In this document: positions 42,969-54,118 of the stretch, in pieces
Layout: each line of letters begins with the position of its first letter
Position numbering within the stretch: position 1 is the stretch's first letter
Assembly (NCBI RefSeq): GCF_001281525.1
Contig: NZ_LGCI01000005.1
Location: forward strand, 186,001 to 250,000
Direction: 5' to 3'
Length of the DNA stretch: 64,000 nucleotides
Origin: Lysinibacillus macroides
GTDB lineage: Bacteria > Bacillota > Bacilli > Bacillales_A > Planococcaceae
Program-made: the position numbers and the translations under genes
The notes under the pieces: model-generated
Databases searched by the model: none
Told to the model about the DNA's origin: nothing
Seen by the model: only the letters and a program-made list of their open reading frames with translations

Positions 42969-43802
42969 ATGTTAAAAAAGCAATTAATTATGGAGAAAGC
43001 CTTAGAACTTTTTTCTGAGCAAGGGTTTGAAGCTACTTCTGTCCAGCAAATTACAGAACGTTGTGGCATCTCAAAGGGTGCATTTTATTTGTCTTTCAAA
43101 ACAAAAGATGAGCTTATGATATCGATGGTGGACTACTATTTGCAACAATTCATCATAGATATTGACCGAGTAGTCAAATGCGTGCCTAACAAAGAAACAA
43201 TGCTGGTTGAATTTTACAAAAGTATTTTTCAAGCATTTAGGGAGCATTCTGCATCGTCGCGTGTGTTTCTAAATGAAAAGGCATTTATCGTAAAAAAAGA
43301 GCTATTTGATAAGGTAACAGCCTATGAAGCAGAAATGTCAAAATCAATTATTTATATGCTTGAGCAGCTTTATGGGGATACCCTACACCACACGAAATAT
43401 GATGTGATGTATTGTATCAAAGGATTTATGAAAAGTTATGCTGAGCTTTTTATTTTTTCAGATATGCCTCTTGATTTAGAGCAACTAGCACAATCTTTAG
43501 CAGAAAAGACAGATATTATCGCGCGTCATACAACAATTCCTTTTATTACAGAAGAATTTGTATCATTGATTGCGAAACCCTATGAGAAAGAGATCACAAA
43601 GGATACTTTACTGCAGTTAATGGAACAAAATATGGATCATACAGAGGATTCCATTGAAAAAGAATCCCTTGAGCTTTTAAAGCAACAAGTAGAAAAAACG
43701 ACTTACAGTAGAGCTATTATTAAAGGACTGATTGAAAATCTACGTCCAGATCCAGCCTATAACTGGATTGCTTATGTAAGTGCAAAATACTTCCATATTT
43801 GA
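42969..43802 (+). CDS. TetR-family repressor of the swrC-like gene
   Basis: 277-residue regulator. Residues 5-50 form the TetR helix-turn-helix (IMEKALELFSEQGFEATSVQQITERCGISKGAFYLSFKTKDELM). The long C-terminal part is helical and variable, likely the drug-binding domain. AGGAGAG before the ATG. The divergent layout with the RND gene and the operator between them suggests local repression relieved by an exported compound. It is longer than the usual 190-220 residues. Confidence 0.9.
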   Translation: MLKKQLIMEKALELFSEQGFEATSVQQITERCGISKGAFYLSFKTKDELMISMVDYYLQQFIIDIDRVVKCVPNKETMLVEFYKSIFQAFREHSASSRVFLNEKAFIVKKELFDKVTAYEAEMSKSIIYMLEQLYGDTLHHTKYDVMYCIKGFMKSYAELFIFSDMPLDLEQLAQSLAEKTDIIARHTTIPFITEEFVSLIAKPYEKEITKDTLLQLMEQNMDHTEDSIEKESLELLKQQVEKTTYSRAIIKGLIENLRPDPAYNWIAYVSAKYFHI

Positions 43803-43810
43803 GCGGTAGA

Positions 43811-43852
43811 ATCGAATTGTTCACTAATACGGTGTGAACAATTCGATTTTTT
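43811..43852. terminator. Bidirectional terminator between tetR and the kinase gene
   Basis: ATCGAATTGTTCA and TGAACAATTCGAT are a perfect 13-bp stem, followed by TTTTT on plus. It separates the convergent genes. Confidence 0.9.
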
Positions 43853-44621
43853 AGTACGGCATGGATTGAAGAGCTTCAGCTGCACTCGGAAAGGGCTCTT
43901 GAATCCATAGTAATCGTTCTAGAAAATTTTTGACTTCAACTGGCAAATTTAATTCATGCTGCCAGGCTTTTTCTTGCTGACTCCTTGGTTCATAGCTGGA
44001 ATAAAGCAAAAACAATAAAAAATGACCAACAAAGTAAAGATCACTAATATGATTTTGTGCTTGTTTCGGATTGCCAATCGTCGCAAGATCAATATTTTCT
44101 TTGAAAGGGGTAGCAAGACCAAAATCAATAATATGCAATTGTTTATTAACCAGTAAAATATTAGGAATACGTAAATCTCGATGCACAATACCGTGATTGT
44201 GTATAGCAATAATTTGTGTTAAAAGCTGTTTGGTAATAGCGAGTGACTGTGTCATAGTAAACTTTGCGCCATTTTGAAAAATAAGCTGTTCAAAGGTTTG
44301 CCCATTTATATAGTCCATTATAAAGAAGGGAATACCTTGAATCGTTCCTGTCATATGGATGGACGGAACATAGGGCAGTGATAATTGCTGCAATATATCA
44401 CTTTCCTGTTTAAATTTATCAATCGTTTTCTGATGGCGTCCATGTTTAGGGCGCAAGCATTTTAACACAAATTGTTGTTGAGAAGAGCTTGTTTCAATTA
44501 AATAAGCACGACCATATGAGCCGTAGCCCAAAAATGCTTTAAATGTGAAATCTGGCTGTGCTGCTATAAAACGTTCGACTGTATGATCAAAGTTTTTTTC
44601 AAATAAACGTTTCCACCACAT
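43851..44621 (-). CDS. Ser/Thr protein kinase-like protein
   Basis: 256-residue soluble kinase-fold protein. Glycine loop FLGYGSYGRAYLI, Lys in FVLKCLRPKHG, catalytic loop GIVHRDLRIPNILL (HRD with N), and HIIDFGLA (DFG). All catalytic residues are present. There is no membrane span, so it is a short cytoplasmic kinase. It starts on the last base of the stop codon of a small Arg/Ser-rich gene. B. subtilis has comparable short kinases (YabT, YrzF). Substrate unknown; the coupled small protein is a candidate. Confidence 0.87.
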   Translation of the reverse strand: MWWKRLFEKNFDHTVERFIAAQPDFTFKAFLGYGSYGRAYLIETSSSQQQFVLKCLRPKHGRHQKTIDKFKQESDILQQLSLPYVPSIHMTGTIQGIPFFIMDYINGQTFEQLIFQNGAKFTMTQSLAITKQLLTQIIAIHNHGIVHRDLRIPNILLVNKQLHIIDFGLATPFKENIDLATIGNPKQAQNHISDLYFVGHFLLFLLYSSYEPRSQQEKAWQHELNLPVEVKNFLERLLWIQEPFPSAAEALQSMPY

Positions 44622-44800
44622 TAACTACTAAAAAAACTCATAGAGCTGAAAAAACTACGTGAGCTTTTACGTGACTTACGTTTATAATGCTTATGCCCAT
44701 AATAATTATGACGTTGGGAATATCGGCGATGGCTACTAGATGAAGAATAACGTCGTTTGGATTTTCCGTTGAGTAGAGAATGAAGAATTTTATTCAGCAT
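44621..44800 (-). CDS. 59-residue Arg/Ser/Lys-rich basic protein, coupled to the kinase
   Basis: ATG at 44800 with AAAAAGGAG 7 bases upstream, TAA at 44623-44621 sharing a base with the kinase ATG. The product starts MLNKILHSLLNGKSKRRYSS and contains 17 Ser, 8 Arg, 7 Lys, 5 His and 5 Tyr by my count, with many RS/KS pairs (KSRKSSRS). It has no hydrophobic core. The tight coupling and composition suggest a nucleic-acid-binding or phosphorylated substrate protein. I do not recognise a family. Confidence 0.7.
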   Translation of the reverse strand: MLNKILHSLLNGKSKRRYSSSSSHRRYSQRHNYYGHKHYKRKSRKSSRSFFSSMSFFSS

Positions 44801-45102
44801 AAAAACGCTCCTTTTTGATGTTGATAGTACTATATACGCAAAACTAAAAAAGAGGTTTCAAAAATAAACGAGTTGTATTTAATTTTGTTTAATTTAGTCT
44901 TGGATGTTTTATTACTTTTCGGCGAACGGCAATAAAAAATGTTTATAAAAGTGGATCAGAGGACAGATAAAAAACAATTCGTAACAAATCAATTGAGCTT
45001 TGTGAAGATTTTTGTTTTGCTAAAACATAGAAAAAAGGCTGACTATGCTTGTTTATTAGCAGGGGGATCATACACTTTAATTACTTATTTTAGGGGAAGT
45101 AG

Positions 45103-45294
45103 ATGATTATCAAAGTAATGACACGTTTAAAAAGTAAATAAGAAATTAGATGACCAACACCTACAAAGAAAGGACTTCAACATGCTTCTATATTCACTGC
45201 CATCGCTGGTGTGATGTTTGTTGTAGTAAGTGTGATTACTTCATTGAAGTGGGGTGCTGTGGGAAGACTTTTGTTAACAATAGAAAAATGCTAA
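45103..45294 (+). pseudogene. Possible decayed small membrane-protein gene
   Basis: ATG 45103 with GGGGAAG nearby opens MIIKVMTRLKSK then a stop; in another frame downstream comes KKLDDQHLQRK and then a hydrophobic stretch FTAIAGVMFVVVSVITSLKWG ending at 45294. A terminator follows. Two frame breaks make it look like a degraded gene. The remainder of 44815-45547 shows nothing else coding. Confidence 0.3.
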
Positions 45295-45326
45295 AGCGCT
45301 GTTAAGTCAACGTTTTGGCATTTTTT
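45285..45326 (+). terminator. Terminator after the decayed frame
   Basis: AAAATGCTAAAGCG pairs with CGTTTTGGCATTTT with wobble pairs, then TTTTTT. Confidence 0.7.
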
Positions 45327-45547
45327 ATGAAGGAGAGAAGAGCTTCATCATTGAAAAATAAGGTTCAATCTTATTTAGGAGTAACTAATCACTTTGTCAT
45401 AAAATAGTGCGATTATTTTCAGAAAGTTTTTTAAAAATATTTATTTGATATGTTATATATGCTATCATTTGTTCATTATTTCAATCATCTTTAAAATGAT
45501 AATGATATTTTGTGTTAGTTTATATTACATAAAAAGGAGTGATTAAT

Positions 45548-47725
45548 ATGAATTTGTTTAGATGGACATCAATAAAAGAAAAAATAAATTTATGGTGGAA
45601 TTATCAGTTGAATAAAAAAACGCTAAATATGAAAGAGGAGGTGTTTGAAAGTATTGCGAAAACAAGAGTCGGTTTACTAACTAGCTGGGCAAATGATCGA
45701 TGGCTTTCCCTCGAAAATAGAGCACAGGTAATTATTCAAACCCCACCATCATTACTTAACTCTTTTTTACAGGAATCAAAAGAAAAAAGTACATATTTTA
45801 CAGAATTATTTTTAGTGAATGAGGAATTTATTGTCTTCGCCTCTAGTTATATAGATCATATTGGTCAACACTATGATGCCGTACATCATCACATGTTAAA
45901 AAAGGCAATTCATCAGGTGATAACAACCAAGCAGCCCTTATTGTATGGACCATTTATTGACCCTCTAACCGAGAAAATCGGTGCTAGATCCTCCCACTTT
46001 CATGATGCAGTGACCTTATTATTTTTACAACCAGTGTTAGATCATGAACAACTTCACAGTGTATTAGTTGCACGTGTTCCTAATGATGTTTTAGGAGATT
46101 TAATACAACGTGAGGCTGGTCATATCTATCCGTTGTCAGGTGATAACTATTTGTTTATGGCGTCCTCAAAATTTGATGCTTCTATATCTGCTGGTGTGGC
46201 ACTTTCGCGTAGTCGATTTGAAGACGGTACCTTTGCCCCTGGTGCTAACTTGAAGTCGGGTATTGAGACGAAGGATGGACATAAGGTCAAGATAAGCAAT
46301 CATACAGAGCTTGAACTATTGTTTATAAATCCTGCCACTAAAAAGCTACATGCAGGAATCACTAGTACAATCCAACATGGACAACATATAAATGTTCACT
46401 TTCCAGGCTATGTCGATTATCGTCATGTACCAGTTGTAGGTAGTGGAAGACTTTTTCAATTGCCGCATTCTCCAGATGAATGGGGCATTATGTGTGAAGC
46501 AGATTTACAGGAAGTATATCATGAACGATCGATTGGCTTTCAATTAGCAAGTAGCTTTTTAGTCTTTATGTTAATGAATATTATCCTTTTTCATTTATTA
46601 TTGTGGCTACAGTTGCCCAATCGTCTAATATTTTGTATGCATATTGTCTATGGTGCTATAGGAGCTTGGTATTTTATCGATAAGCGTTTAGCACCCATAA
46701 CAACCAAGTTGGAGAATATGACAAGAATGGTGCAAAAGGTCGCTGAGGGTGCTGGTGATTTAACGATTCGTACACCCAAAAGCATGTTGACCCGTGATGA
46801 AATTGGGGATATGGCTCGTGCTTTAAATAACTTTGTTGATAGTCAGGGAGGGTTATTGGCAAAGGTGCAAAGCTCTTCAAGTGATGTTGAGATTACTAAT
46901 CAAGAATTACAAAATCGCACAATGTATGTAGAAAAGGATTCACTAATTGTCAAAGAACATATGCAGGAAATGGACACTGCCATTCAATACCAGCTATATA
47001 GTGTTCAGCAAGCAATGGGACATATTGAAGAGATTCAGGAAAAAATAGAGACTATAGAAGTAGGGGCAGAGAAGCAATTAAAATTAGCACAGCAGCAGGT
47101 AGCGGGCATTAATAAGAAAATGACAAAAGTTGTCGATAAGGTACAAGCTACATCCCAACTTACCGCTACTTTTCAGCAGGCGGCCGATAGTATTAGCGAT
47201 GTTGTCTTGTCGATTCAGGCAATTGCTGAACAAACAAATTTGTTAGCGCTAAATGCTTCTATCGAGGCAGCAAGGGCTGGTGAGCATGGGGCAGGCTTTG
47301 CAGTGGTGGCAGAGGAAATACGCAAGCTATCCATGCAAACCAAAAATGCTACCGAAGCCATTCATCTTACATTGCAGCTCATTGAAAATAGTTCAACTAC
47401 TATCCAACAATCTATTAAAGCTAGTAGTGCTGAGGTGGAGCAGGGGGCAAACTTTATAAGTGGTGTACATGCTATGCTGATGGAACTATCGTCTACTACA
47501 ACCAAAAATCATGAAATAGAGAAAATGAAAAATATCATTCATTGCATCGCAACAAGCAGTGAAAAAAATGTGGATATTGTTGCTCAAGTATCACAGGCAG
47601 CTGACAATATGATGAATCAAATAAAACAAGCTCGCTTTGATTCTGAACGCGCGTCCTTTGTGATTGGTAGATTGGCTCATGCAGTGTCCAAATTTAAAGT
47701 CAAATCAGAGGGAAATAACCTATAA
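45548..47725 (+). CDS. Methyl-accepting chemotaxis protein
   Basis: 725-residue chemoreceptor. ATG 45548 with AAAGGAGT. Residues 1-330 are a sensor region, but there is no N-terminal membrane span. Two adjacent spans follow near 331-357 and 361-380, then a HAMP domain (residues 385-435) and the MCP signalling coiled coil, with the hairpin tip [37 protein letters not shown]. This is the CheA/CheW contact. The sensor before the first span would face the cytoplasm unless it is exported in an unusual way. No SigD-type promoter was found. Confidence 0.88.
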   Translation: MNLFRWTSIKEKINLWWNYQLNKKTLNMKEEVFESIAKTRVGLLTSWANDRWLSLENRAQVIIQTPPSLLNSFLQESKEKSTYFTELFLVNEEFIVFASSYIDHIGQHYDAVHHHMLKKAIHQVITTKQPLLYGPFIDPLTEKIGARSSHFHDAVTLLFLQPVLDHEQLHSVLVARVPNDVLGDLIQREAGHIYPLSGDNYLFMASSKFDASISAGVALSRSRFEDGTFAPGANLKSGIETKDGHKVKISNHTELELLFINPATKKLHAGITSTIQHGQHINVHFPGYVDYRHVPVVGSGRLFQLPHSPDEWGIMCEADLQEVYHERSIGFQLASSFLVFMLMNIILFHLLLWLQLPNRLIFCMHIVYGAIGAWYFIDKRLAPITTKLENMTRMVQKVAEGAGDLTIRTPKSMLTRDEIGDMARALNNFVDSQGGLLAKVQSSSSDVEITNQELQNRTMYVEKDSLIVKEHMQEMDTAIQYQLYSVQQAMGHIEEIQEKIETIEVGAEKQLKLAQQQVAGINKKMTKVVDKVQATSQLTATFQQAADSISDVVLSIQAIAEQTNLLALNASIEAARAGEHGAGFAVVAEEIRKLSMQTKNATEAIHLTLQLIENSSTTIQQSIKASSAEVEQGANFISGVHAMLMELSSTTTKNHEIEKMKNIIHCIATSSEKNVDIVAQVSQAADNMMNQIKQARFDSERASFVIGRLAHAVSKFKVKSEGNNL

Positions 47726-47729
47726 AATA

Positions 47730-47781
47730 AGAGAAGCTATCTGAACAATGATGTTAACATAACTGTTCAGATAGCTTCTCT
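47730..47781. terminator. Hairpin between the chemoreceptor and rnjA
   Basis: AGAGAAGCTATCTGAACA and its complement form an 18-bp stem. Convergent genes on both sides. No T-run, so possibly bidirectional and weak. Confidence 0.7.
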
Positions 47782-47790
47782 GTTAGAATA

Positions 47791-49458
47791 TTAAATCTCC
47801 ATAATAATCGGTAAAATCATTGGTCGACGTTTTGTTTTTTCAAATAAATATGGACCTAAAACATCTGTAATTTCATTTTTTAGCTCTGTCCATTGAGGTG
47901 TTTTGTTTTGGATTGTTTCATTTAAATGACGATTAAGCATTTTTTGTGCTTCATTAATCATCGTACCTGATTCACGCATATAGACAAAGCCACGTGAAAT
48001 AATATCAGGACCTGAGACAATTTTTTGATGCTCCATATCAACACTTACTACAACAATGACTAAGCCTTCCTCAGAAAGTATGCGACGATCACGTAATACG
48101 ATATTGCCGATATCGCCAATACCATTCCCATCAATGTAAATATCACCAGATGGAATACGGCCAGCTACATGCGCCTCATTGGCACTTAATGCTAACACAT
48201 CGCCATTTTCCATAACAAATGTATTGTCAATTGGTACATCGCAATCTTCTGCTAGATGTGTATGCATTTTTAACATACGGAATTCACCATGAATAGGCAT
48301 AAAGAATTTTGGCTTCATTAAACGAAGCATTAGTTTTTGTTCTTCTTGAGATCCGTGACCAGATGTATGAATGTTGTTTAAGGCGCCATGAATGACTTCT
48401 GCACCTGCACGGAACAATAAATTAATGATTTTATTAACACTCACGGTATTACCTGGTACTGGTGAAGAAGAAAAGATAACTGTATCGCCAGGCTGTATTT
48501 GAATCTGACGATGTGTCCCATTGGCAATACGTGATAAGGCAGCCATTGGTTCACCCTGAGAGCCTGTACATAAAATCATGACTTCATTTGCAGGAAGGCG
48601 ATTAATGCTTTGGGCATCAATAAATGTATCCTTAGGAGCATTAATATAGCCAAGCTCACGACCGATGGTAATGGCATTATCCATAGAACGTCCAAAGACA
48701 GCGATTTTTCTGCCATATTTTATAGCAGCATCTGTTGCCTGCTGTAAACGATGAATATTTGACGCAAATGTTGCAAAAATAATACGGCTATCCACCTTAC
48801 GGAAAATTTCATCAATACTCTTGCCAACCGTACGCTCTGACATAGTGAAATTAGGTTTTTCAGCATTTGTACTATCTGATAGTAAGCAAAGCACACCATC
48901 TCGCCCAATTTCAGCCATTTTTGTCAGATTAGCTGGCTCACCCACAGGTGTAAAATCAAATTTAAAGTCACCTGTGTGAACAATATTACCTGGTGGTGTT
49001 TTCACAACAATTCCGTATGCATCAGGGATACTATGTGTTGTTCTAAAGAAGCTCACAGATGTTTTTCTAAACTTAATGACGTCCTCTTCTTTAATTTCAA
49101 TAAGCTTTGTTGTACGTAATAGGCCATGCTCTTCTAATTTATTACGCAGTAAGCCAAGTGCAAGCTTACCACCATAGACAGGGATATTTACTTGACGTAA
49201 AAGGTAGGGAATACCACCTATATGATCCTCGTGACCATGTGTAATAAACAGTCCTTTGATTTTATCGACATTGCGTACTAAATACGTATAATCTGGAATA
49301 ACGTAGTCAATGCCGAGTAAATCATCTTCCGGGAATTTTATGCCAGCGTCAATTAAAATGATTTCATCTTGAAATTGAACGCCGTAAGTGTTTTTGCCGA
49401 TTTCGCCCAGTCCGCCGAGCGCGAAAACAGCTGCTTGGTCATTCTTAACAAACTTCAT
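47791..49458 (-). CDS. rnjA: Ribonuclease J1
   Basis: 555-residue metallo-beta-lactamase/beta-CASP nuclease with 5' exonuclease and endonuclease activity in mRNA decay and rRNA maturation. Metal site [12 protein letters not shown] (residues 72-83), H in [13 protein letters not shown] in VHTGDFKFD, beta-CASP region with [13 protein letters not shown] and [16 protein letters not shown]. The C-terminal domain is present. ATG 49458 is 5 bases after the rpoY stop, so they are cotranscribed, as in B. subtilis (ykqC, ykzG). Confidence 0.97.
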   Translation of the reverse strand: MKFVKNDQAAVFALGGLGEIGKNTYGVQFQDEIILIDAGIKFPEDDLLGIDYVIPDYTYLVRNVDKIKGLFITHGHEDHIGGIPYLLRQVNIPVYGGKLALGLLRNKLEEHGLLRTTKLIEIKEEDVIKFRKTSVSFFRTTHSIPDAYGIVVKTPPGNIVHTGDFKFDFTPVGEPANLTKMAEIGRDGVLCLLSDSTNAEKPNFTMSERTVGKSIDEIFRKVDSRIIFATFASNIHRLQQATDAAIKYGRKIAVFGRSMDNAITIGRELGYINAPKDTFIDAQSINRLPANEVMILCTGSQGEPMAALSRIANGTHRQIQIQPGDTVIFSSSPVPGNTVSVNKIINLLFRAGAEVIHGALNNIHTSGHGSQEEQKLMLRLMKPKFFMPIHGEFRMLKMHTHLAEDCDVPIDNTFVMENGDVLALSANEAHVAGRIPSGDIYIDGNGIGDIGNIVLRDRRILSEEGLVIVVVSVDMEHQKIVSGPDIISRGFVYMRESGTMINEAQKMLNRHLNETIQNKTPQWTELKNEITDVLGPYLFEKTKRRPMILPIIMEI

Positions 49459-49463
49459 GTTTG

Positions 49464-49673
49464 TTAAATTTCCTCCAAGACAAAGTTCGGACTTGCTTGC
49501 TCGTAATCTAAATAGTTACCTTCAAGCAGTTGAATGAACTCGATGTTGTAGTTACGGTCTTTTAGCTTTTGACGTACTTCGCGTTCTGAAGCAGCTTCAA
49601 GGTATAGACTTTTAGTATTTTCGCGAACTGGAATTTCATTTGCATTTTCTTGATAATAAACTTTGTAAATCAT
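49464..49673 (-). CDS. rpoY: RNA polymerase epsilon subunit
   Basis: 69-residue small RNA polymerase subunit (DUF1447), [20 protein letters not shown]...[20 protein letters not shown], the length and sequence of B. subtilis YkzG. AAAGGAG 7-8 bases before the ATG at 49673; the frame continues upstream without a better start. First gene of the rpoY-rnjA unit. Confidence 0.96.
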   Translation of the reverse strand: MIYKVYYQENANEIPVRENTKSLYLEAASEREVRQKLKDRNYNIEFIQLLEGNYLDYEQASPNFVLEEI

Positions 49674-49904
49674 AGTTTGCTCTCCTTTAATTGCGTACAA
49701 TTTTCTTGCACCGTTGACTACTACCACACACGTGCTACAAGAAAACAATGAATTTCTTTATTAAAAGAAATATACATTTGTAATTCTTGTATCTCCATGC
49801 TTCAACTGTGCACTATGTTTTAAAATTAGATAGGAAGCAGGGAGACAGTGGTTGTGTATAGCCAAATAAATGCATTTCCTTTATATTATCATGCACTTCC
49901 TCTA

Positions 49905-49937
49905 AAATAAAGAAAAGCCCTTCATTATTTGAAGGGC
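49905..49937 (-). terminator. Terminator of the 23-codon gene
   Basis: Minus strand GCCCTTCA-AATAA-TGAAGGGC, then TTTTCTTTATTTT. Begins 6 bases after the stop codon. Confidence 0.85.
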
Positions 49938-49942
49938 AAATG

Positions 49943-50014
49943 TTAGGCAATTGATTTTTTTCCGAGTACGCCACGAAGTTGCTTCAACAATTTCCGTTTG
50001 AGTTTCTTCAGCAT
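49943..50014 (-). CDS. 23-residue cationic amphipathic peptide gene
   Basis: ATG 50014 with AAGGAG 9 bases upstream and TAA at 49945-49943. The peptide starts MLKKLKRKLLKQLRGVLG and ends KKSIA: Lys/Arg alternate with Leu in a helical pattern. The unit has its own promoter (50036-50064) and terminator, so it is a complete mini-gene of about 130 bases. It could be a membrane-active peptide, a type I toxin, or a small regulator. I do not recognise it. Confidence 0.6.
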   Translation of the reverse strand: MLKKLKRKLLKQLRGVLGKKSIA

Positions 50015-50035
50015 GGCACATCACTCCTTAGGATC

Positions 50036-50064
50036 ATTATAATAGAATTTACACTCTATGTAAA
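50036..50064 (-). promoter_or_regulatory. Promoter with palindrome for the 23-codon gene
   Basis: Minus strand TTTACA (50064-50059), 17 bases, TATAAT (50041-50036). An inverted repeat TTTACA-CTCTA-TGTAAA (50048-50064) overlaps the -35 and may be a repressor site. Confidence 0.65.
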
Positions 50065-50109
50065 GTCATTGACCTTGAATGAATAATATTTATAGAGAGG
50101 GATAGTAAA

Positions 50110-50880
50110 ATGAATAAAATTTTATTTTTTGATGTAGATGGTACGCTTTATAATAGTGAAAAAAAACTACCTGCATCCGCAAAGGAAGCTCTTTTAGAAG
50201 CTCGTCACAAGGGCTATGAGCTTGCAATTGCTACAGGGCGTGCACCATTTATGATTGAGCCTCTCTTAGAAGAGTTGGCTATCGATACGTATGTAACTTT
50301 CAATGGGCAGTATGTTGTCTATAAAGGTGAGGTTGTCTATACAAATGGTATTGAAAAAGAAGAGTTGACTAAAATCATTGCCTTTGGTGAGGCACGTAAT
50401 GAGCCTGTAGTATTTTTAGATGATAAACGTATGATTGCGTCTGTTGGTGACCATAATATGGTAGCGGAAAGCTTAAATACACTTAAATATCCGTATCCAG
50501 TATTAGACTCATCTTATTATATGCATCATGCTGTCTATCAAACACTGATCTTTATGGAAGAAAAAGATGAACCCTTATATTGTGAGGCGTTCCCAAATGT
50601 CCAATTTGTGCGCTGGCATCGTTATTCTTGTGATATATTGCCAAAGGGCGGCTCGAAAGCACTAGGTATTGAAAAGGTCCTTGAGAGAATGGGCGTTACA
50701 TTTCAGGAGGCTATAGCTTTTGGAGATGGCATCAATGATATGGAGATGCTGCAAGCGGTTGGTACAAGTGTTGCGATGGGAAATGGTCATGAGCGTGTGA
50801 AGGAAGTTGCACATCATATTGCCGATCATGTGGATCAGGACGGACTCGCCAAAATAATGCGCAAGCTAGCTATTATATGA
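50110..50880 (+). CDS. ykrA: HAD-superfamily Cof-type phosphatase YkrA
   Basis: 256-residue HAD hydrolase with a type IIB cap. FFDVDGTLYNS holds the nucleophile Asp (motif I), IATGRAP motif II, a Lys in LPKGGSKALG motif III, and IAFGDGINDMEML motif IV. It removes phosphate from small metabolites, the exact one unknown. Neighbour of the deformylase gene, as in B. subtilis (ykrA-ykrB). GAGAGGGA upstream of ATG. Confidence 0.9.
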   Translation: MNKILFFDVDGTLYNSEKKLPASAKEALLEARHKGYELAIATGRAPFMIEPLLEELAIDTYVTFNGQYVVYKGEVVYTNGIEKEELTKIIAFGEARNEPVVFLDDKRMIASVGDHNMVAESLNTLKYPYPVLDSSYYMHHAVYQTLIFMEEKDEPLYCEAFPNVQFVRWHRYSCDILPKGGSKALGIEKVLERMGVTFQEAIAFGDGINDMEMLQAVGTSVAMGNGHERVKEVAHHIADHVDQDGLAKIMRKLAII

Positions 50881-50970
50881 ATGAAACTTCAAATGGATAG
50901 AATATCTGAATTGGTGGATAGCTCTAATAAAGCTGAGGATAGATTGCCTCATAAAAGTTACGGATAGCTA

Positions 50971-51025
50971 AAACACAGCAACCTTGGCAGTTCATGAGTT
51001 CACTTCTGCCAAGGTTGTTGTGTTT
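50971..51025. terminator. Bidirectional terminator between ykrA and def
   Basis: AACACAGCAACCTTGGCAG pairs with CTGCCAAGGTTGTTGTGTT around a 16-base loop. It overlaps the def stop by two bases. Confidence 0.85.
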
Positions 51026-51581
51026 AGTCACGCTCATAAGGGATGGAATTTGGAATTTCTGCAAATGGGTTTTCTTCATTTATATGGTCGTAAAACATAA
51101 TGCCGTTTAAATGATCTAACTCATGTTGAAAGGCGATGGCCGGTAATCCTTTCAGGCGCATTTTTTTCTCTTCACCATCAATTGTTTTAAATTTTACTGT
51201 AATGCGAGCATAACGTGGTACATATCCAGGAACATTACGATCAACAGAAAGGCAGCCTTCTCCTGCCGTCAAGTATGTACTTTCAACGGAGTGGCTTACA
51301 ATTTTGGGGTTGATAGCGACAAAGCTTAATTGTTCACCGTTTTCATCTGGTAAATGCAGAGCAAACATACGTTGTAAACTATTTACCTGATTAGCCGCTA
51401 AGCCAATGCCGCTACGCAACTTATATTCCTCCGCTATTTCAGGATCTTGGCTGTTGATTAAATATTGAAGCATATCTTCTGCAAGCTGTCTTGTTTCATC
51501 TGTTAAAGGGAATTTAACCTCTTCTGTTTTGATGCGTAAAGTCGGATGACCTTCGCGGACAATATCATCCATTAAAATCAT
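51024..51581 (-). CDS. def: Peptide deformylase
   Basis: 185-residue metalloenzyme that removes formyl groups from nascent proteins. Motif 1 GIGLAANQV, motif 2 EGCLS (metal Cys) and motif 3 HELDH (metal His and Glu). It matches B. subtilis YkrB (DefB type, 184 residues), MILMDDIVREGHPTLR at the start. The ATG at 51581 has GAAAGGAAG upstream; the longer frame to 51647 is not supported. Confidence 0.95.
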   Translation of the reverse strand: MILMDDIVREGHPTLRIKTEEVKFPLTDETRQLAEDMLQYLINSQDPEIAEEYKLRSGIGLAANQVNSLQRMFALHLPDENGEQLSFVAINPKIVSHSVESTYLTAGEGCLSVDRNVPGYVPRYARITVKFKTIDGEEKKMRLKGLPAIAFQHELDHLNGIMFYDHINEENPFAEIPNSIPYERD

Positions 51582-51872
51582 AATAATCTTCCTTTCAACT
51601 TTGTAGTGCCTTATATATAAGTATACATCACGTCTGAAAACAATCACATGAAAAAAGAACTTATTTGAATATACTCAAAAAGTTTTTCTAATGCTATTAG
51701 ATTTTCGGGAATAGGGTATTCTACTAGTGGAATAACTGTAGGTAAACGTGAGAATTATAAGGTTTAAACAAATTGTTATAATACAGATTTTAGATATTAT
51801 TAGTACAGTATAGGACAGTAGAGGGGACGTATCATTTTAGAGAAAATCTTTGTTTATAGCCATAATATATGA

Positions 51873-51901
51873 TTGACCGACAGTATTTTATTCAGTATAC
51901 T
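51873..51901 (+). promoter_or_regulatory. Promoter of the pdh operon
   Basis: TTGACC (51873-51878), 17 bases, TATACT (51896-51901). A 12-bp palindrome TCAGTATACTGA overlaps the -10. The leader is about 65 bases. Confidence 0.6.
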
Positions 51902-51970
51902 GAGTGACAAGAATAAGTTGTACTAGTTAAAAAGGTGATTTATTTTAATACAGCTGAAAGGGAGATGTGA

Positions 51971-53089
<1,119 letters not shown>

Positions 53090-53092
53090 CCT

Positions 53093-54070
53093 ATGGCACA
53101 AATGACGATGATTCAAGCAATTACAGATGCACTTCGCACAGAATTAAAGAATGATGAAAACGTTCTTGTATTCGGGGAAGATGTAGGTGTCAACGGTGGG
53201 GTATTCCGCGCGACAGAAGGCCTACAAAAAGAATTTGGGGTAGACCGCGTTTTTGATACACCATTAGCAGAATCAGGTATTGGTGGCTTAGCAGTTGGCC
53301 TTTCTCTTCAAGGATTCCGTCCAGTTCCTGAAATTCAATTCTTCGGTTTCGTTTATGAAGTAATGGATTCAATCAGTGGCCAGCTAGCACGTATGAGCTA
53401 CCGTAGTGGTGGCGTCTACAATGCTCCAGTAACAATCCGTTCACCATTTGGTGGTGGTGTGCACACACCTGAAATGCACTCAGATAGCTTAGAAAACTTA
53501 ATGACAGCACAACCAGGATTAACAGTTGTTGTTCCATCAACACCATATGATGCAAAAGGTTTACTTATTTCTTCTATTCGTAATGACAACCCAGTTATTT
53601 TCTTAGAGCATTTAAAACTATACCGTTCATTCCGTGAAGAAGTGCCTGAGGAAGCATACGAAATTCCACTAGGAAAAGCGGATGTAAAACGTGAAGGTAC
53701 TGATTTAACAATTGTTGCTTACGGTTTAATGGTTCATGAAAGCTTAAAGGCTGCAGAAGAACTTGAAAAAGAAGGACATTCTGTAGAAGTAATTGACTTA
53801 CGTACAATTCAACCAATCGATGTGGAAACAATTATCGCATCTGTTGAAAAAACAGGTCGTGCAATCGTTGTCCAAGAAGCTCAAAAACAAGCAGGTATCG
53901 CTGCGAACGTAGTAGCAGAAATTACAGAGCGTGCAATTTTAAGCTTAGAGGCTCCTGTTCTTCGTGTGGCTGCACCAGATACTGTGTACCCATTCCCACA
54001 AGCTGAAGGTGTTTGGTTACCAAACTACAAAGATGTAATGGAAACAGCGAAAAAAGTTTTAACATTCTAA
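53093..54070 (+). CDS. pdhB: Pyruvate dehydrogenase E1 beta
   Basis: 325-residue beta subunit of E1. [47 protein letters not shown] and the C-terminal [14 protein letters not shown] region are standard. It forms the E1 heterotetramer with PdhA. GAAGGAG ahead of the ATG, overlapping the pdhA end. Confidence 0.96.
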   Translation: MAQMTMIQAITDALRTELKNDENVLVFGEDVGVNGGVFRATEGLQKEFGVDRVFDTPLAESGIGGLAVGLSLQGFRPVPEIQFFGFVYEVMDSISGQLARMSYRSGGVYNAPVTIRSPFGGGVHTPEMHSDSLENLMTAQPGLTVVVPSTPYDAKGLLISSIRNDNPVIFLEHLKLYRSFREEVPEEAYEIPLGKADVKREGTDLTIVAYGLMVHESLKAAEELEKEGHSVEVIDLRTIQPIDVETIIASVEKTGRAIVVQEAQKQAGIAANVVAEITERAILSLEAPVLRVAAPDTVYPFPQAEGVWLPNYKDVMETAKKVLTF

Positions 54071-54118
54071 ATAAAGCTTCTAAACTTGAACAACAGTAAA
54101 TAGAAAGGATGGGTACAC

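Noticed and set aside
45495..45515. Fur-like sequence TGATAATGATA before the chemoreceptor gene
   Set aside because: Only one half of the box matches; too weak compared with the two clear Fur boxes.
45400..45547. SigD promoter for the chemoreceptor
   Set aside because: No TAAA-N15-GCCGATA-type sequence was found.
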